Position numbers and translations under genes: made by a program. DNA of 64,000 nt from Rhizobium albus (lineage in GTDB: Bacteria > Pseudomonadota > Alphaproteobacteria > Rhizobiales > Rhizobiaceae): positions 1,488,001-1,552,000 of the forward strand of contig BSNO01000001.1 of NCBI GenBank assembly GCA_030160035.1, written 5' to 3'. Each line of letters begins with the position of its first letter. Within the stretch, counting starts at the first letter, position 1. The notes under the pieces are model-generated. The model ran no database searches, was not told where the DNA came from, and saw only the letters and a program-made list of their open reading frames with translations. This document shows positions 11,418 through 20,318 of this stretch, piece by piece.

Positions 11418-11451
11418 TATGCAAATTGAAAGAACGCTTTCAGGTTGCATA
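11418..11451. repeat. Nested inverted repeat upstream of the dioxygenase-like gene
   Basis: Outer arms TATGCAA (11418-11424) and TTGCATA (11445-11451) enclose inner arms GAAAG (11428-11432) and CTTTC (11437-11441) around a 4-base loop. It lies about 105 bases upstream of the phytanoyl-CoA dioxygenase-like start in a less GC-rich stretch. It could be an operator or a hairpin in the leader or at the kynA 3' end; no T-run follows. Confidence 0.45.
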
Positions 11452-11556
11452 TCGATCGTGTATTTCCAGCATCACGCGGTTCTGAGCTTCGCCATTATCC
11501 AGCGCCGTTGCGAAGTCCGCTCTATCGTTCCGTGCTGTTACGTTGAAAGGCACCCC

Positions 11557-12513
11557 ATGTTCGCACGCTTGTCGAAGCTCTTCTCCAGCCGGCGTGATTG
11601 GAAATATCCGACGCCAGTTCCGGAACTGGCCAAGGATCTCGATTTCCGGACACTCAAAGAATTTCGGGGCGATGCGCTTCCCCAATCCAACACGATAAAT
11701 TGGCTGGACGCACCCGATGCTGTCGAAGAGATCGAACGACGCAGAGCCGCCGGCCGGATCACCGAAGAAGAAGCGCAGGCGTGCCTCTACTGGGTCGAAT
11801 ACGGCTATCTAGTCGTTGAGAAATTGTTTTCTGCGGAAGAATTGGATGCGGCCTTCGAAGCTTATGAGAAGGCACTTCTTGCGGGCGAACTTGGTTCAAT
11901 CGACGTCGTGAGCCCCGATGGGCTGCTTTACGACCGAAAGCTCGATCCGGCCTTAACTGTCCCCGCACTGAAAGCCCTGCAGCATCACCCGAAGCTGATG
12001 CGTTGGACGGATCTTCTACTCGGGCGAAAGACCGTCCCGTTTCAGACAATCATGGGCCACGCAGGCAGCGGCCAACGTGCTCATTCCGATTCGATCCACA
12101 TGACCACATACCCGGCAGGTTTTATGGTTGCGAGCTGGACCGCCTTCGAAGATATTGACGAGGATAGCGGACCTTTGGAGTATTATCCCAAGAGTCATCG
12201 CCTGCCGTATTTGCTTAGCCGGGAAGCGGGCATCGAACCTGCCCAGTTCCGGAAGGAAGGGTACGCCGTCTACAGCAAGCTTTATGAGCCGGCGATCGCC
12301 GAACTTTGCACGGCGCATGGATTTGAACGAAAACTGTTCCTGCCCAAGAAGGGTGACACGCTCTTCTGGCATGCCAATCTGATCCATGGCGGCTCTGCTC
12401 GCGCTAATCCAAACCGGTCACGCAAGGCGCTCGTGTGTCACAATTTCGCCGAAGGCGTGCTGAGCTACCACGATCTGTCGGGCCTGCCGACGCGAATCCA
12501 TACGCAGGCCTGA
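11557..12513 (+). CDS. Phytanoyl-CoA dioxygenase (PhyH)-like Fe(II)/2-oxoglutarate enzyme
   Basis: A 318-residue protein with the non-heme iron facial triad of the PhyH family: HSD at residues 176-178, His277 in LIHGGS, and Arg289 in the right place to bind 2-oxoglutarate. The start at 11557 has GAAAGG six bases upstream. Bacterial PhyH relatives hydroxylate very varied small molecules or lipids, so the substrate is unknown. It is convergent with the GSCFA/SGNH pair, from which a strong hairpin separates it. Base composition looks less GC-rich than the purine genes around it. Confidence 0.82.
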   Translation: MFARLSKLFSSRRDWKYPTPVPELAKDLDFRTLKEFRGDALPQSNTINWLDAPDAVEEIERRRAAGRITEEEAQACLYWVEYGYLVVEKLFSAEELDAAFEAYEKALLAGELGSIDVVSPDGLLYDRKLDPALTVPALKALQHHPKLMRWTDLLLGRKTVPFQTIMGHAGSGQRAHSDSIHMTTYPAGFMVASWTAFEDIDEDSGPLEYYPKSHRLPYLLSREAGIEPAQFRKEGYAVYSKLYEPAIAELCTAHGFERKLFLPKKGDTLFWHANLIHGGSARANPNRSRKALVCHNFAEGVLSYHDLSGLPTRIHTQA

Positions 12514-12537
12514 AGGGCTGTAGAAGGGCCTAGGAGC

Positions 12538-12569
12538 CGGCAGCTTCCGCCTGACGGCGGAAGCTGCCG
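12538..12569. terminator. Bidirectional hairpin between the dioxygenase and GSCFA genes
   Basis: A perfect 14-base stem (arms 12538-12551 and 12556-12569) with a TGAC loop fills the gap between two convergent stops, ending two bases before the GSCFA stop codon. No long T-run is present on either side. It probably ends transcription from both directions. Confidence 0.65.
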
Positions 12570-12570
12570 A

Positions 12571-13599
12571 TCACTTGTCTGACATCGTTTCTTCACACTC
12601 GCGACGTGTCAGTTCTTCTGACAGCAGCTTTTGCCATGATGTCTCGTCCGCACGCTCGGAAACTTTCGGAAGCTCGCAATGAGCAAAAAGGGCCTCCACA
12701 ACGGCAGCCACGCCTTTCGCATTCACGTTTCGCAAGTCGTCTTCGAAATGCTGGTTCGACTCCGGACCCATGACGATTTCGTAGGCGGGAAAATAGCTGA
12801 CGCCGGGCACGGTCGACGCAACCTCTTCCGCCGCAACACGCAGGACAGACTTCGAGTAGGTCGTTGCCGTAAAAACGTGTTTGTCCGTCGCGGTCGCTAC
12901 CAGAGGGACAGGCGATACAGTCAGGATCACGCGAAGGTCCGGGTTGATGGTGCGGGCCGTAGCGATCGATGCCTTGAGATCGCTCGCTACCTCGTTGGCA
13001 TTGAAATTTGCGAAGTAATGGCGCTCGCCATCGAATGCGCCCGCGATCGTGCCGGGGCAGGCGGGAAAAACGGCGCCATCATCGCTCGATGACCAGGCCT
13101 CCGTCAGGCCGAGCGTGAAGAGCAGCACGCTTGCCTGCGCGAATGCCTCTCGCACCCTGTCCAAATGCGCCCTTATCAGAATGTCGAACTCGTCTTCATC
13201 TTCGGCGCAGTTCGGAAGTCCGGGTCTAAACGGATCGTAAACCCCATCAGCTTCGACCCACCGATCTTCTTTCGGCGCGAATTCGCCGGTGGCTCGCTGC
13301 AGGAGTTGCAGCAGTTGGCGGCTGGTATAGATGTTGCCATAGGATGCCGAATAGCGGCCATAGCCGAAGCGGTCGCCGTCCGCGTCCATCAGCTCGGTAC
13401 GTAGATAATGAAAGCCCGCGCGCTCAAGAAACGGAACGATGTTGGCCGCAAAGCAGCTACCCGCCGAGATTATACGGTCATCTGGCGTCAAGAGAGGTGC
13501 TTTGCCGCGATAAAGTTCGGCGGGCGCATAGTTCCTTGCCACTGATCGTGACCAGAAGGACGTTGGCGGAAGCTGTTGGTAAGGATGACTGCGGGTCAT
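12571..13599 (-). CDS. GSCFA-domain protein, probable glycan-acting SGNH-like esterase
   Basis: A 342-residue protein that carries the family signature GSCFAANI near residues 47-54, where the Ser (or Cys) follows a Gly as in an SGNH block I. GSCFA proteins are uncharacterised relatives of SGNH/GDSL esterases and are often found near surface polysaccharide genes. Later parts include LLFTLGLTEAW and ILTVSPVPL, typical of the family core. No signal peptide is visible. Its start overlaps the stop of the upstream SGNH gene by four bases (ATGA), so the two are co-translated and probably work together. Confidence 0.85.
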   Translation of the reverse strand: MTRSHPYQQLPPTSFWSRSVARNYAPAELYRGKAPLLTPDDRIISAGSCFAANIVPFLERAGFHYLRTELMDADGDRFGYGRYSASYGNIYTSRQLLQLLQRATGEFAPKEDRWVEADGVYDPFRPGLPNCAEDEDEFDILIRAHLDRVREAFAQASVLLFTLGLTEAWSSSDDGAVFPACPGTIAGAFDGERHYFANFNANEVASDLKASIATARTINPDLRVILTVSPVPLVATATDKHVFTATTYSKSVLRVAAEEVASTVPGVSYFPAYEIVMGPESNQHFEDDLRNVNAKGVAAVVEALFAHCELPKVSERADETSWQKLLSEELTRRECEETMSDK

Positions 13600-14378
13600 G
13601 GCTTCTCCAACTCCTCGACGACATAGTCCAGCATCAGCCTGCCGTAGGCCGGGTTCGCGTGTGTGACATCACTTGCCCAGAACTCATCCCGCAGATAGCC
13701 GTCCTCATCCTGTGTTTCCTTCAGGACCGGGAGGAAGATACCGCCGATCCTCTTGGCCTCGTCAGCCAGTATGTCTTGCAGCAGATACCACAGCTTGAGA
13801 CGGATGTGTGGCTCGGTGATGCGAATGTCGGCCGGGTCGATCTTCTTTGCTTCAGCGTAGGCAAGAAAGTGCGGCTCGGCTTCGAACATCGTACGCAGAC
13901 GGTCATTGTCTTTTTTGGGGGGCGGTGTTCCGACGATGACCAACCGCTGTGGCCTGGCCGCTTTCAACTGATCAAGCAGATCCGCAAGATCGGATAAGCC
14001 ACCTTCGTAGAAGCGTTTGCGGATCGTGCTTCGCGCGATGATCTGAATGTTATTCAGGATCTTGGTGACGTGTTTCGATGAAAAATCGAAATCATATGCG
14101 TCGCGGAAAAAGTAGCGCGCATTGTGTTCATTGCCGCCCCAGACAATGGCGATACGGGCGTTATCGGCATGCTGAACAAGGGCTTTCCAGTATTCTTCGA
14201 GCCTTGGCCAAGGACCATCCAAAGCCTCCAGATGGCTTGTCCCATCAACGATTCTCAGCGTCGGTGCCAGTTCGTGCCGCCAGCCGACCATTGCGTTGAC
14301 ATGCGAGTGTCCAGCGATGATCGCGCGGTATCCGATCGAAGGTCTCACGATCTCTTCCTGTGACACGGCATCGGACAT
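13596..14378 (-). CDS. SGNH/GDSL-type hydrolase-like protein
   Basis: A 260-residue protein with degenerate SGNH blocks: block I as AGHSHVNA (Ser25), block III as WGGNEHNA (Asn with preceding Gly pair), and block V as SDVTHANPAYG (Asp237 and His240 spaced DxxH). These give a plausible Ser-Asp-His triad plus oxyanion Asn. No signal peptide is seen, so it may act on cytosolic nucleotide-sugar or lipid-linked substrates. It overlaps the GSCFA gene by four bases. The family assignment is by motif order, not by similarity to a named enzyme. Confidence 0.7.
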   Translation of the reverse strand: MSDAVSQEEIVRPSIGYRAIIAGHSHVNAMVGWRHELAPTLRIVDGTSHLEALDGPWPRLEEYWKALVQHADNARIAIVWGGNEHNARYFFRDAYDFDFSSKHVTKILNNIQIIARSTIRKRFYEGGLSDLADLLDQLKAARPQRLVIVGTPPPKKDNDRLRTMFEAEPHFLAYAEAKKIDPADIRITEPHIRLKLWYLLQDILADEAKRIGGIFLPVLKETQDEDGYLRDEFWASDVTHANPAYGRLMLDYVVEELEKP

Positions 14379-14451
14379 AGGCGTTCACTCTTCAAGAAAT
14401 TCGGCGATCGGGTCTCTGAGGATCGCATGGCCGTGGCACCTAGATCGGAAA

Positions 14452-14463
14452 AGGTGCGCACCT
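14452..14463. promoter_or_regulatory. 12-base perfect palindrome upstream of the SGNH/GSCFA pair
   Basis: AGGTGCGCACCT is its own complement and lies 74 bases before the SGNH start in the 168-base gap to purS. It could be an operator for the pair. A 12-base palindrome is short, so the call is tentative. Confidence 0.3.
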
Positions 14464-14546
14464 GATTTTCGGTAGGTCGCCTGGCTGTCGAATACCAAAC
14501 GGCCACCGCCGACGCGGACACCTCCGGATCGGATAGGACATAACCA

Positions 14547-14789
14547 TCAGGCCATTTCGATGGCGTAATCCTCGATCACCGTGTTGGCCAGGAGCTTGTC
14601 GCACATGGCCTTGAGGTCGGATTCGGCTTTTGTGCGGTCGTCGGTCTGCAATTCCAGGTCGAAGACCTTGCCCTGGCGGACATGGCCGACGCCGTCGAAG
14701 CCGAGTGCGCCGAGTGCGCCTTCGATCGCTTTGCCCTGCGGGTCGAGGACGCCGTTTTTGAGCGTTACGGTTACGCGTGCCTTGATCAC
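14547..14789 (-). CDS. purS: FGAM synthase subunit PurS
   Basis: An 80-residue PurS, the small bridging subunit of the PurS-PurQ-PurL complex that channels ammonia. Visible: MIKARVTVTLKNGVLDPQGKA at the start and VRQGKVFDLEL in the middle. It follows purC by 18 bases. In most relatives purQ would come next; here a 4-kb block intervenes. Confidence 0.95.
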   Translation of the reverse strand: MIKARVTVTLKNGVLDPQGKAIEGALGALGFDGVGHVRQGKVFDLELQTDDRTKAESDLKAMCDKLLANTVIEDYAIEMA

Positions 14790-14807
14790 TCGTCTTTCCC
14801 TCGGATG

Positions 14808-15572
14808 CTATTTGACAAGGACGGGGCCGGTGCCGCGAACGGGTTCGTTCTCGTTCATGATGCCGAGGCGGCGCGCGACTTCCTGGTAGGCTTCGACGAG
14901 ACCGCCGAGGTCGCGGCGGAAGCGGTCCTTGTCCATCTTCTCATTGGTCTGGATGTCCCAGAGACGGCACGAGTCGGGCGAGATTTCGTCAGCGACGATG
15001 ATGCGCATCATGTCGCCTTCGAACAGGCGGCCGCATTCGATCTTGAAATCGACGAGCTGGATGCCGACGCCGAGGAAGAGGCCGGTGAGGAAATCGTTGA
15101 CGCGGATGGCGAGCGCCATGATGTCGTCGATCTCCTGCGGGCTTGCCCAGCCGAAGGCGGTGATGTGCTCTTCGGAGACCATCGGGTCGTCGAGCGCATC
15201 GGCCTTGTAATAGAACTCGATGATGGAGCGGGGCAGGACGGTGCCTTCCTCGATGCCGAGGCGCTTGGCGAGCGAGCCGGCGGCGACGTTGCGCACCACG
15301 ATCTCGAGCGGGATGATCTCGACTTCCTTGATCAGCTGCTCGCGCATGTTGAGCCGCTTGATGAAGTGCGTCGGGATGCCGATCCGGTTCAGATGGGTGA
15401 AGACGTATTCGGAAATCCTGTTGTTGAGGACGCCCTTGCCGTCGATGACATCGTGCTTCTTCTTGTTGAACGCGGTCGCGTCGTCCTTGAAGAACTGGAT
15501 CAGAGTGCCAGGCTCCGGTCCTTCATAAAGGATCTTGGCCTTGCCTTCGTAGATGCGGCGGCGACGGTTCAT
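14808..15572 (-). CDS. purC: SAICAR synthase PurC
   Basis: A 254-residue enzyme that joins aspartate to CAIR with ATP. The N-terminus [14 protein letters not shown] and the segments [11 protein letters not shown] and [15 protein letters not shown] are diagnostic. It is the first gene of the minus-strand purine run and is divergent from the DUF1476 gene across a 289-base gap. Confidence 0.96.
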   Translation of the reverse strand: MNRRRRIYEGKAKILYEGPEPGTLIQFFKDDATAFNKKKHDVIDGKGVLNNRISEYVFTHLNRIGIPTHFIKRLNMREQLIKEVEIIPLEIVVRNVAAGSLAKRLGIEEGTVLPRSIIEFYYKADALDDPMVSEEHITAFGWASPQEIDDIMALAIRVNDFLTGLFLGVGIQLVDFKIECGRLFEGDMMRIIVADEISPDSCRLWDIQTNEKMDKDRFRRDLGGLVEAYQEVARRLGIMNENEPVRGTGPVLVK

Positions 15573-15861
15573 GATGATCTTTTACTCTTGAGTGGCGGGC
15601 GAGGGTGTTCAAGCGGCTTGGTCAGCGCAGCCAGGTCCTGCCCGGATGATGGTCGTTATGTCGTGGCGAGTGCTTATCCGATATGGCGTGCGGACACAAT
15701 TGTTCCGTTCCGGCCATGCCCGACCTTTTCGTCTCAGGCACGGCATCGCATCTCTGCGACATCGTTGCGGGCTGCCTTTTCAACGACATGGAATCCGACC
15801 ATAGTCCGCCCCGACGGTGCCGAACAGGCACTGAAATGCGAACGAAAACGGGAGACGACGC

Positions 15862-16185
15862 ATGGCTGCAAGCATGGACGACCGCCAGAAGGCATTCGAA
15901 AGCAAATTCGCCCATGACGCCGATCTGCGCTTCAAGGCCGAAGCGCGGCGCAACAAGCTTCTGGGCCTTTGGGCAGCCGACCTGATCGGTAAGAAGGGCG
16001 ACGACGCTGCGGAATACGCCAAGGAAGTCGTGAAATCCGATTTCCAGGAAGCGGGCGACGAGGATGTGTTCCGCAAGGTGCGCGGCGATCTCGATGCGGC
16101 GGGGGCGCATGTCTCCGACGAACAGCTGCGCGGCAAGATGATGGAGCTGATGGCCGAGGCCATCCAGCAGGTGCAGAGCAACTGA
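15862..16185 (+). CDS. F1-ATPase zeta-subunit inhibitor (DUF1476)
   Basis: A 107-residue protein of the alphaproteobacterial zeta family, which binds F1-ATPase and blocks ATP hydrolysis through its N-terminal helix. The N-terminal stretch MDDRQKAFESKFAHDADLRFK and the later RNKLLGLWAADLIGKKG match the family. GGGAG lies 7 bases before the start. Its place next to purC is common in this order. Confidence 0.92.
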   Translation: MAASMDDRQKAFESKFAHDADLRFKAEARRNKLLGLWAADLIGKKGDDAAEYAKEVVKSDFQEAGDEDVFRKVRGDLDAAGAHVSDEQLRGKMMELMAEAIQQVQSN

Positions 16186-16210
16186 CGTCTGAGCCTGGAG
16201 GAGGGCGATC

Positions 16211-16975
16211 GTGACGCTTGCCGATAGACTGAATGCCGGTGAAACGGTTCTGACGGCGTGGTCGACGCTCGCCGCGCCCGCTGTGGTGGAGCTTCTCGCT
16301 CGCGCCGATTTCGACGCGGTGACGCTCGACATGCAGCATGGCGCGCACAGCGTCGACAGCGTGCATGACGGGATCCTCGCGATTGCCGCTGCAGGCAAGC
16401 CCGCGATCGTGCGCATACCGGTCGGGCGGAACGACATGGTCAGCCGGGCGCTCGACTTCAGCGCGGACGCCATCATCGCGCCGATGATCAACTCGGTGGA
16501 GGATGCACGGGCGTTCGCCGCCCATGCCAAATATCTGCCGGTCGGGCAGCGCTCCTGGGGGCCGGCACGGGCGCTGTCGATGCGTGGAATTCAGAAGGGT
16601 CAGGACTATCTGAGTTCGGCCAATGACAAGACGGTCGCCTTCGCGATGATCGAGACGCGGGCGGCGCTTGCGGCGCTCGACGACATCCTGGCGGTTCCGG
16701 GGATCGACGGCGTCTTCGTCGGGCCCTCGGATTTCTCGATCTCGTGGACGAACGGCGAGGCAGTCGATCCGCACCATGAGGAGATGACCGAGGCGATCGC
16801 CGACATCGGGCGCCGGGCGAGGGCCGCGGGAAAGCATGCGGGCGTTTTCGTCTTCGATGCGCCGCGCACCCAATCCTACGTCAAGATGGGGTTCAACCTG
16901 CTCTCCGTCATTCACGACGGGGCCTATCTCTCGCTCGGCATGAGCACGATGCTCGACCAGGCACGCAACGGCTGA
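16211..16975 (+). CDS. HpcH/HpaI-family aldolase
   Basis: A 254-residue class II pyruvate aldolase-like protein. The family motifs are LDMQHGAHS near residue 40, the metal-binding glutamate in AMIETRAAL, and FVGPSDFSIS near 175. Such enzymes split hydroxy-oxo acids to pyruvate plus an aldehyde; the substrate is not apparent. It starts with GTG behind a good GGAGG. It may be co-transcribed with the zeta inhibitor 25 bases upstream. Confidence 0.88.
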   Translation: MTLADRLNAGETVLTAWSTLAAPAVVELLARADFDAVTLDMQHGAHSVDSVHDGILAIAAAGKPAIVRIPVGRNDMVSRALDFSADAIIAPMINSVEDARAFAAHAKYLPVGQRSWGPARALSMRGIQKGQDYLSSANDKTVAFAMIETRAALAALDDILAVPGIDGVFVGPSDFSISWTNGEAVDPHHEEMTEAIADIGRRARAAGKHAGVFVFDAPRTQSYVKMGFNLLSVIHDGAYLSLGMSTMLDQARNG

Positions 16976-17003
16976 ACCAAGTTGGTTTTAACGATCCCGT
17001 CGG

Positions 17004-17567
17004 TCAGGCGACCGGCGGGCTCAGCTTCTGCAGAAATTTCGCAAACACCAGAAGCCCCTCGGGCCAGGGGCCGTGTCCCGATTCGGCATTGATGTGGCCG
17101 ATCTCGCCACCATCGACGAGAAGCGAACCCCAGGCACCCGCGATATCCTCGGCGACGTCATAGGCGCAGAACGGGTCGTTGCGGCTTGCCACCACGATCG
17201 AGGGGAACGGCAGGGGCTCGCGCGAATAGGGACCGAAGGTCATCAGGTGCTTGGGCCGGATCGCCTCGTTCGCCACGTCGGGCGGTGCCACCAGAAAGGC
17301 GCCGGCGATAGGCCGCCGATAATCCGCAATGGCCTGAACGGCCGTCGCCACGCCCAGAGAATGCGCAACAATGATGACAGGGCGGGTCGACGCGTTCACG
17401 GCGTCGGCCATGCTCGCGGTCCATTCGGCGCGGTCGGGCTTCGACCAGGAGGCCTGTTCGACGCGCCGTGCGGTGGAAAGCTTCGCTTCCCAGCGGGTCT
17501 GCCAGTGGTCCGGCCCGGAATTGGTGTAGCCGGGGACGATGAGAATGTCGGTTTCTGCAGCTTTCAT
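17004..17567 (-). CDS. Small alpha/beta hydrolase, RBBP9/YdeN family
   Basis: A 187-residue hydrolase. Visible: ILIVPGYTNSGPDHWQ at the start, nucleophile elbow AHSLG, acid Asp in SRNDPF, and GHINAESGHGPWP holding the catalytic His. Start chosen at 17567 (MKAAET) because it fits the family; 17579 is possible. The longer frame to 17660 runs into a palindrome that looks regulatory. No signal peptide; cytosolic serine hydrolase of unknown substrate. Confidence 0.85.
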   Translation of the reverse strand: MKAAETDILIVPGYTNSGPDHWQTRWEAKLSTARRVEQASWSKPDRAEWTASMADAVNASTRPVIIVAHSLGVATAVQAIADYRRPIAGAFLVAPPDVANEAIRPKHLMTFGPYSREPLPFPSIVVASRNDPFCAYDVAEDIAGAWGSLLVDGGEIGHINAESGHGPWPEGLLVFAKFLQKLSPPVA

Positions 17568-17632
17568 GGTCAAGCTCATGTGCGTTTGCGGCGAAGCCAT
17601 GTCAACTGCGTTGCTCGACTTCTGCACGTCCC

Positions 17633-17660
17633 TGAATGGGAATTGAATGGGCCCATTCAA
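17633..17660. promoter_or_regulatory. 18-base palindrome plus direct half-site, candidate divergent operator
   Basis: A perfect palindrome TTGAATGGGCCCATTCAA (17643-17660) is preceded, three bases before, by another direct copy of its half-site TGAATGGG (17633-17640). It lies between the divergent hydrolase and membrane-anchored protein genes, 66-93 bases from the former and about 62 from the latter. The three half-sites suggest cooperative binding of a dimeric repressor. Confidence 0.55.
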
Positions 17661-17721
17661 GGGCAGTTTGGCCGGCTTGGTCTAATCCCTCGTTTCAGTT
17701 GAGATACGAAAGGATCAGACC

Positions 17722-18135
17722 ATGACGAACGAATTTTCAGAGACCGCCGGCCAGTCGGCCGCAACCGTCACGCCACCGAATACCGCCGATGGCGCGCAAG
17801 CGCTGGAGCAGCGCATGGCACGGATCGAGGCGCAGCTCGAGCGGCTTGCCGTCGCGCTTGAAACCTCGACGGCCAACCGGACGGATGCGGCTGCTGCCGT
17901 TGGACGCGATGCCGAGCCCGTCGACGGCGTCGAGCTTGGCGGCCGGGCGAAGGTCGAGACGCTTCACCGTGAACCGACAGCAAGCCGTGTGACGGCCAAG
18001 CGCGTGTCGGACGGCGTTGCCAGCTCCATGGCCGGAGCCGATGCCACTGTGCGCGACTGGTTCGACCGCAGGCCGTTCCTGTTCATGACGGGGCTCTTCA
18101 TTGCGGCCCTCGTCGTTTTCCAGATCATCGATTAA
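17722..18135 (+). CDS. Tail-anchored protein of unknown function
   Basis: A 137-residue protein: a Ser/Thr/Gln-rich N-terminus, a short heptad-like segment near residues 25-50 (LEQRMARIEAQLERLAVAL), a charged middle, and one hydrophobic segment at the very end (residues 117-135). That layout suits a C-tail-anchored inner-membrane protein with a cytosolic coiled coil. AAGGA precedes the start. I do not recognise the family. Confidence 0.7.
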   Translation: MTNEFSETAGQSAATVTPPNTADGAQALEQRMARIEAQLERLAVALETSTANRTDAAAAVGRDAEPVDGVELGGRAKVETLHREPTASRVTAKRVSDGVASSMAGADATVRDWFDRRPFLFMTGLFIAALVVFQIID

Positions 18136-18159
18136 GCGCAGACCGGATGGCGGGGCCGC

Positions 18160-19467
18160 TCAGGCCTCGCCGAAGACGCGGACAAAGATCGTGTCGACGT
18201 GCTTGGTGTGATAGGCGAGATCGAACTTCTCGCGGATCTGGTCTTCCGAAAGGGCGGCCGTGACTTCAGCGTCGGCGAGGAGCTCTGTCAGGAAGTCCTT
18301 GCCTTCCTCCCAAACTTTCATCGCGTTGCGCTGGACAAGACGGTAGGAATCCTCGCGGCTGACGCCGGCCTGGGTCAGCGCCAGCAGAACGCGCTGCGAG
18401 TGAATCAGGCCGCGGAACTTGTTCATGTTGGCCAGCATGTTGTCCGGATAGATCACCAGCTTCTCGACGACGCCGGCGAGGCGGTTCAGCGCGAAGTCCA
18501 GCGTGATCGTCGTGTCAGGGCCGATGGCGCGCTCGACGCTCGAATGGCTGATGTCCCGCTCGTGCCAGAGCGCGACGTTTTCGAGCGCGGGCGTGACCGA
18601 CATGCGCACGAGGCGGGCGAGACCGGTCAGATTTTCGGTAAGCACCGGGTTACGCTTGTGCGGCATGGCCGACGAGCCCTTTTGGCCGGGTGAGAAGAAC
18701 TCTTCCGCTTCCAGGACCTCGGTGCGCTGCATGTGCCGGATCTCGACGGCGACGTTCTCGATCGACGAGGCAATAACGCCGAGCGTGGCGAAGAACATGG
18801 CGTGCCGGTCGCGCGGGATGACCTGTGTCGAAATCGGCTCGGGTTTCAGGCCGAGCTTGGCGCAGACATGCTCTTCCACGGAAGGGTCGATATTGGCGAA
18901 AGTGCCGACGGCGCCCGAAATCGCGCCGGTGGCGATCTCTGCACGGGCGGCGACGAGCCGGTCGCGGCCGCGCGCCATCTCGGCATAGAAGCGCGCGAAG
19001 GTGAGGCCCATCGTCGTCGGCTCGGCATGGATGCCATGGCTGCGACCGATGCGGACGGTGTCCTTATGCTCGAAGGCGCGCTTCTTCAGGGCAGCCAGAA
19101 CGCGGTCCATGTCGGCGAGAAGCAGGTCGGCGGCCCGCACGAGCTGGATGTTGAGGGTGGTGTCCAGAACGTCCGACGACGTCATGCCTTGGTGCACGAA
19201 ACGCGAGTCCGGCCCGATGAATTCGGCAAGATGGGTCAGGAAGGCGATGACGTCGTGCTTGGTGACGGCTTCGATTTCATCGATGCGGGCAACGTCGAAT
19301 TCGGCCTTGCCGCCTTTTTCCCAGATGGTGGCGGCGGCTTCCTTGGGGATGACGCCGAGTTCGGCTAGCGCGTCGCAGGCATGCGCCTCGATCTCGAACC
19401 AGATGCGGAACTTCTGTTCCGGCGACCAGATGGCGACCATGTCGGGGCGGGAATAGCGCGGGATCAT
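18160..19467 (-). CDS. purB: Adenylosuccinate lyase PurB
   Basis: A 435-residue fumarase-superfamily enzyme that releases fumarate from SAICAR and from adenylosuccinate. The superfamily signature GSSAMPHKRNP is present near residue 262, and the active-site histidine region (GRSHGIHAEPTT) near 140. It lies 2.6 kb from purC on the same strand, with other genes between, so it is a separate transcription unit. Confidence 0.96.
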   Translation of the reverse strand: MIPRYSRPDMVAIWSPEQKFRIWFEIEAHACDALAELGVIPKEAAATIWEKGGKAEFDVARIDEIEAVTKHDVIAFLTHLAEFIGPDSRFVHQGMTSSDVLDTTLNIQLVRAADLLLADMDRVLAALKKRAFEHKDTVRIGRSHGIHAEPTTMGLTFARFYAEMARGRDRLVAARAEIATGAISGAVGTFANIDPSVEEHVCAKLGLKPEPISTQVIPRDRHAMFFATLGVIASSIENVAVEIRHMQRTEVLEAEEFFSPGQKGSSAMPHKRNPVLTENLTGLARLVRMSVTPALENVALWHERDISHSSVERAIGPDTTITLDFALNRLAGVVEKLVIYPDNMLANMNKFRGLIHSQRVLLALTQAGVSREDSYRLVQRNAMKVWEEGKDFLTELLADAEVTAALSEDQIREKFDLAYHTKHVDTIFVRVFGEA

Positions 19468-19556
19468 CGGCGGGCCTGTCTTTGACGATGGGAAGGGAAG
19501 CTGCGGAGCCTCTAGCAGAGGTGGCCGGCTTGCTCAAATGCGGTGGACGAAGTCGC

Positions 19557-20237
19557 TCAGCGTGCGGTTTCGGCGGCCTGGCGGATGGCGTCGATATTGG
19601 CGCGGTAGCCCTCGACGCCGTCACCCTTGAAGACGGCCGAACCGGCGACGAGCGCGTTGACGCCGGCGGCCGCGGCAAGCGGTGCGGTCTCGGGCGTGAT
19701 GCCGCCATCGATCTCGAGATCGATCGGCCGGTCGCCGATCATGGCGTTGAGCTTGCGGCACTTCTCGACGACGCCGGGTATGAATTTCTGGCCGCCGAAG
19801 CCCGGATTGACGCTCATGACCAGGATGAGATCGACCATGTCGAGGACGTATTCCACCACATGCTCGGGCGTTCCGGGGTTGAGCGAGACGCCGGCCTTCT
19901 TGCCGAGCGCGCGGATTGCCTGCAGCGAGCGATGCAGATGCGGGCCGGCTTCGGCATGGACGGTGATGATGTCGCAGCCGGCTTTGGCGAAGGCTTCGAG
20001 ATAGGGGTCGGTGGGCGCGATCATCAGATGGCAATCGAAGACCGCGTCGGTGTGGGGTCGCAGCGCCTTGATGACATCGGGGCCATAGGAAATGTTCGGA
20101 ACGAAATGGCCGTCCATCACGTCGAGATGGATCCAGTCGGCGCCGGCTTCGACGACGTCGCGCACTTCCTCGCCGAGGCGGGCATAGTCGGACGCGAGGA
20201 TCGAGGGCGCGATGCGGATCGGGCGCTTGGCGGACAT
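19557..20237 (-). CDS. rpe: Ribulose-phosphate 3-epimerase
   Basis: A 226-residue TIM-barrel enzyme that interconverts ribulose 5-phosphate and xylulose 5-phosphate. The N-terminal [16 protein letters not shown], the metal site [13 protein letters not shown], and the [12 protein letters not shown] segment are all present. The start at 20237 (MSAKRP) fits the family; upstream in-frame codons have no support. Confidence 0.95.
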   Translation of the reverse strand: MSAKRPIRIAPSILASDYARLGEEVRDVVEAGADWIHLDVMDGHFVPNISYGPDVIKALRPHTDAVFDCHLMIAPTDPYLEAFAKAGCDIITVHAEAGPHLHRSLQAIRALGKKAGVSLNPGTPEHVVEYVLDMVDLILVMSVNPGFGGQKFIPGVVEKCRKLNAMIGDRPIDLEIDGGITPETAPLAAAAGVNALVAGSAVFKGDGVEGYRANIDAIRQAAETAR

Positions 20238-20318
20238 TGTGCGGGGTCTCCGGGATTTCTGGCGGCGCGCGGACGCGTTAACACCTGTGGCCGGGCGGCA
20301 CAACGCGCGTGGGCGCGC

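Noticed and set aside
14682-15917. A 411-codon plus-strand frame antisense to purC and purS
   Set aside because: purC and purS are certain; the frame has no domain.
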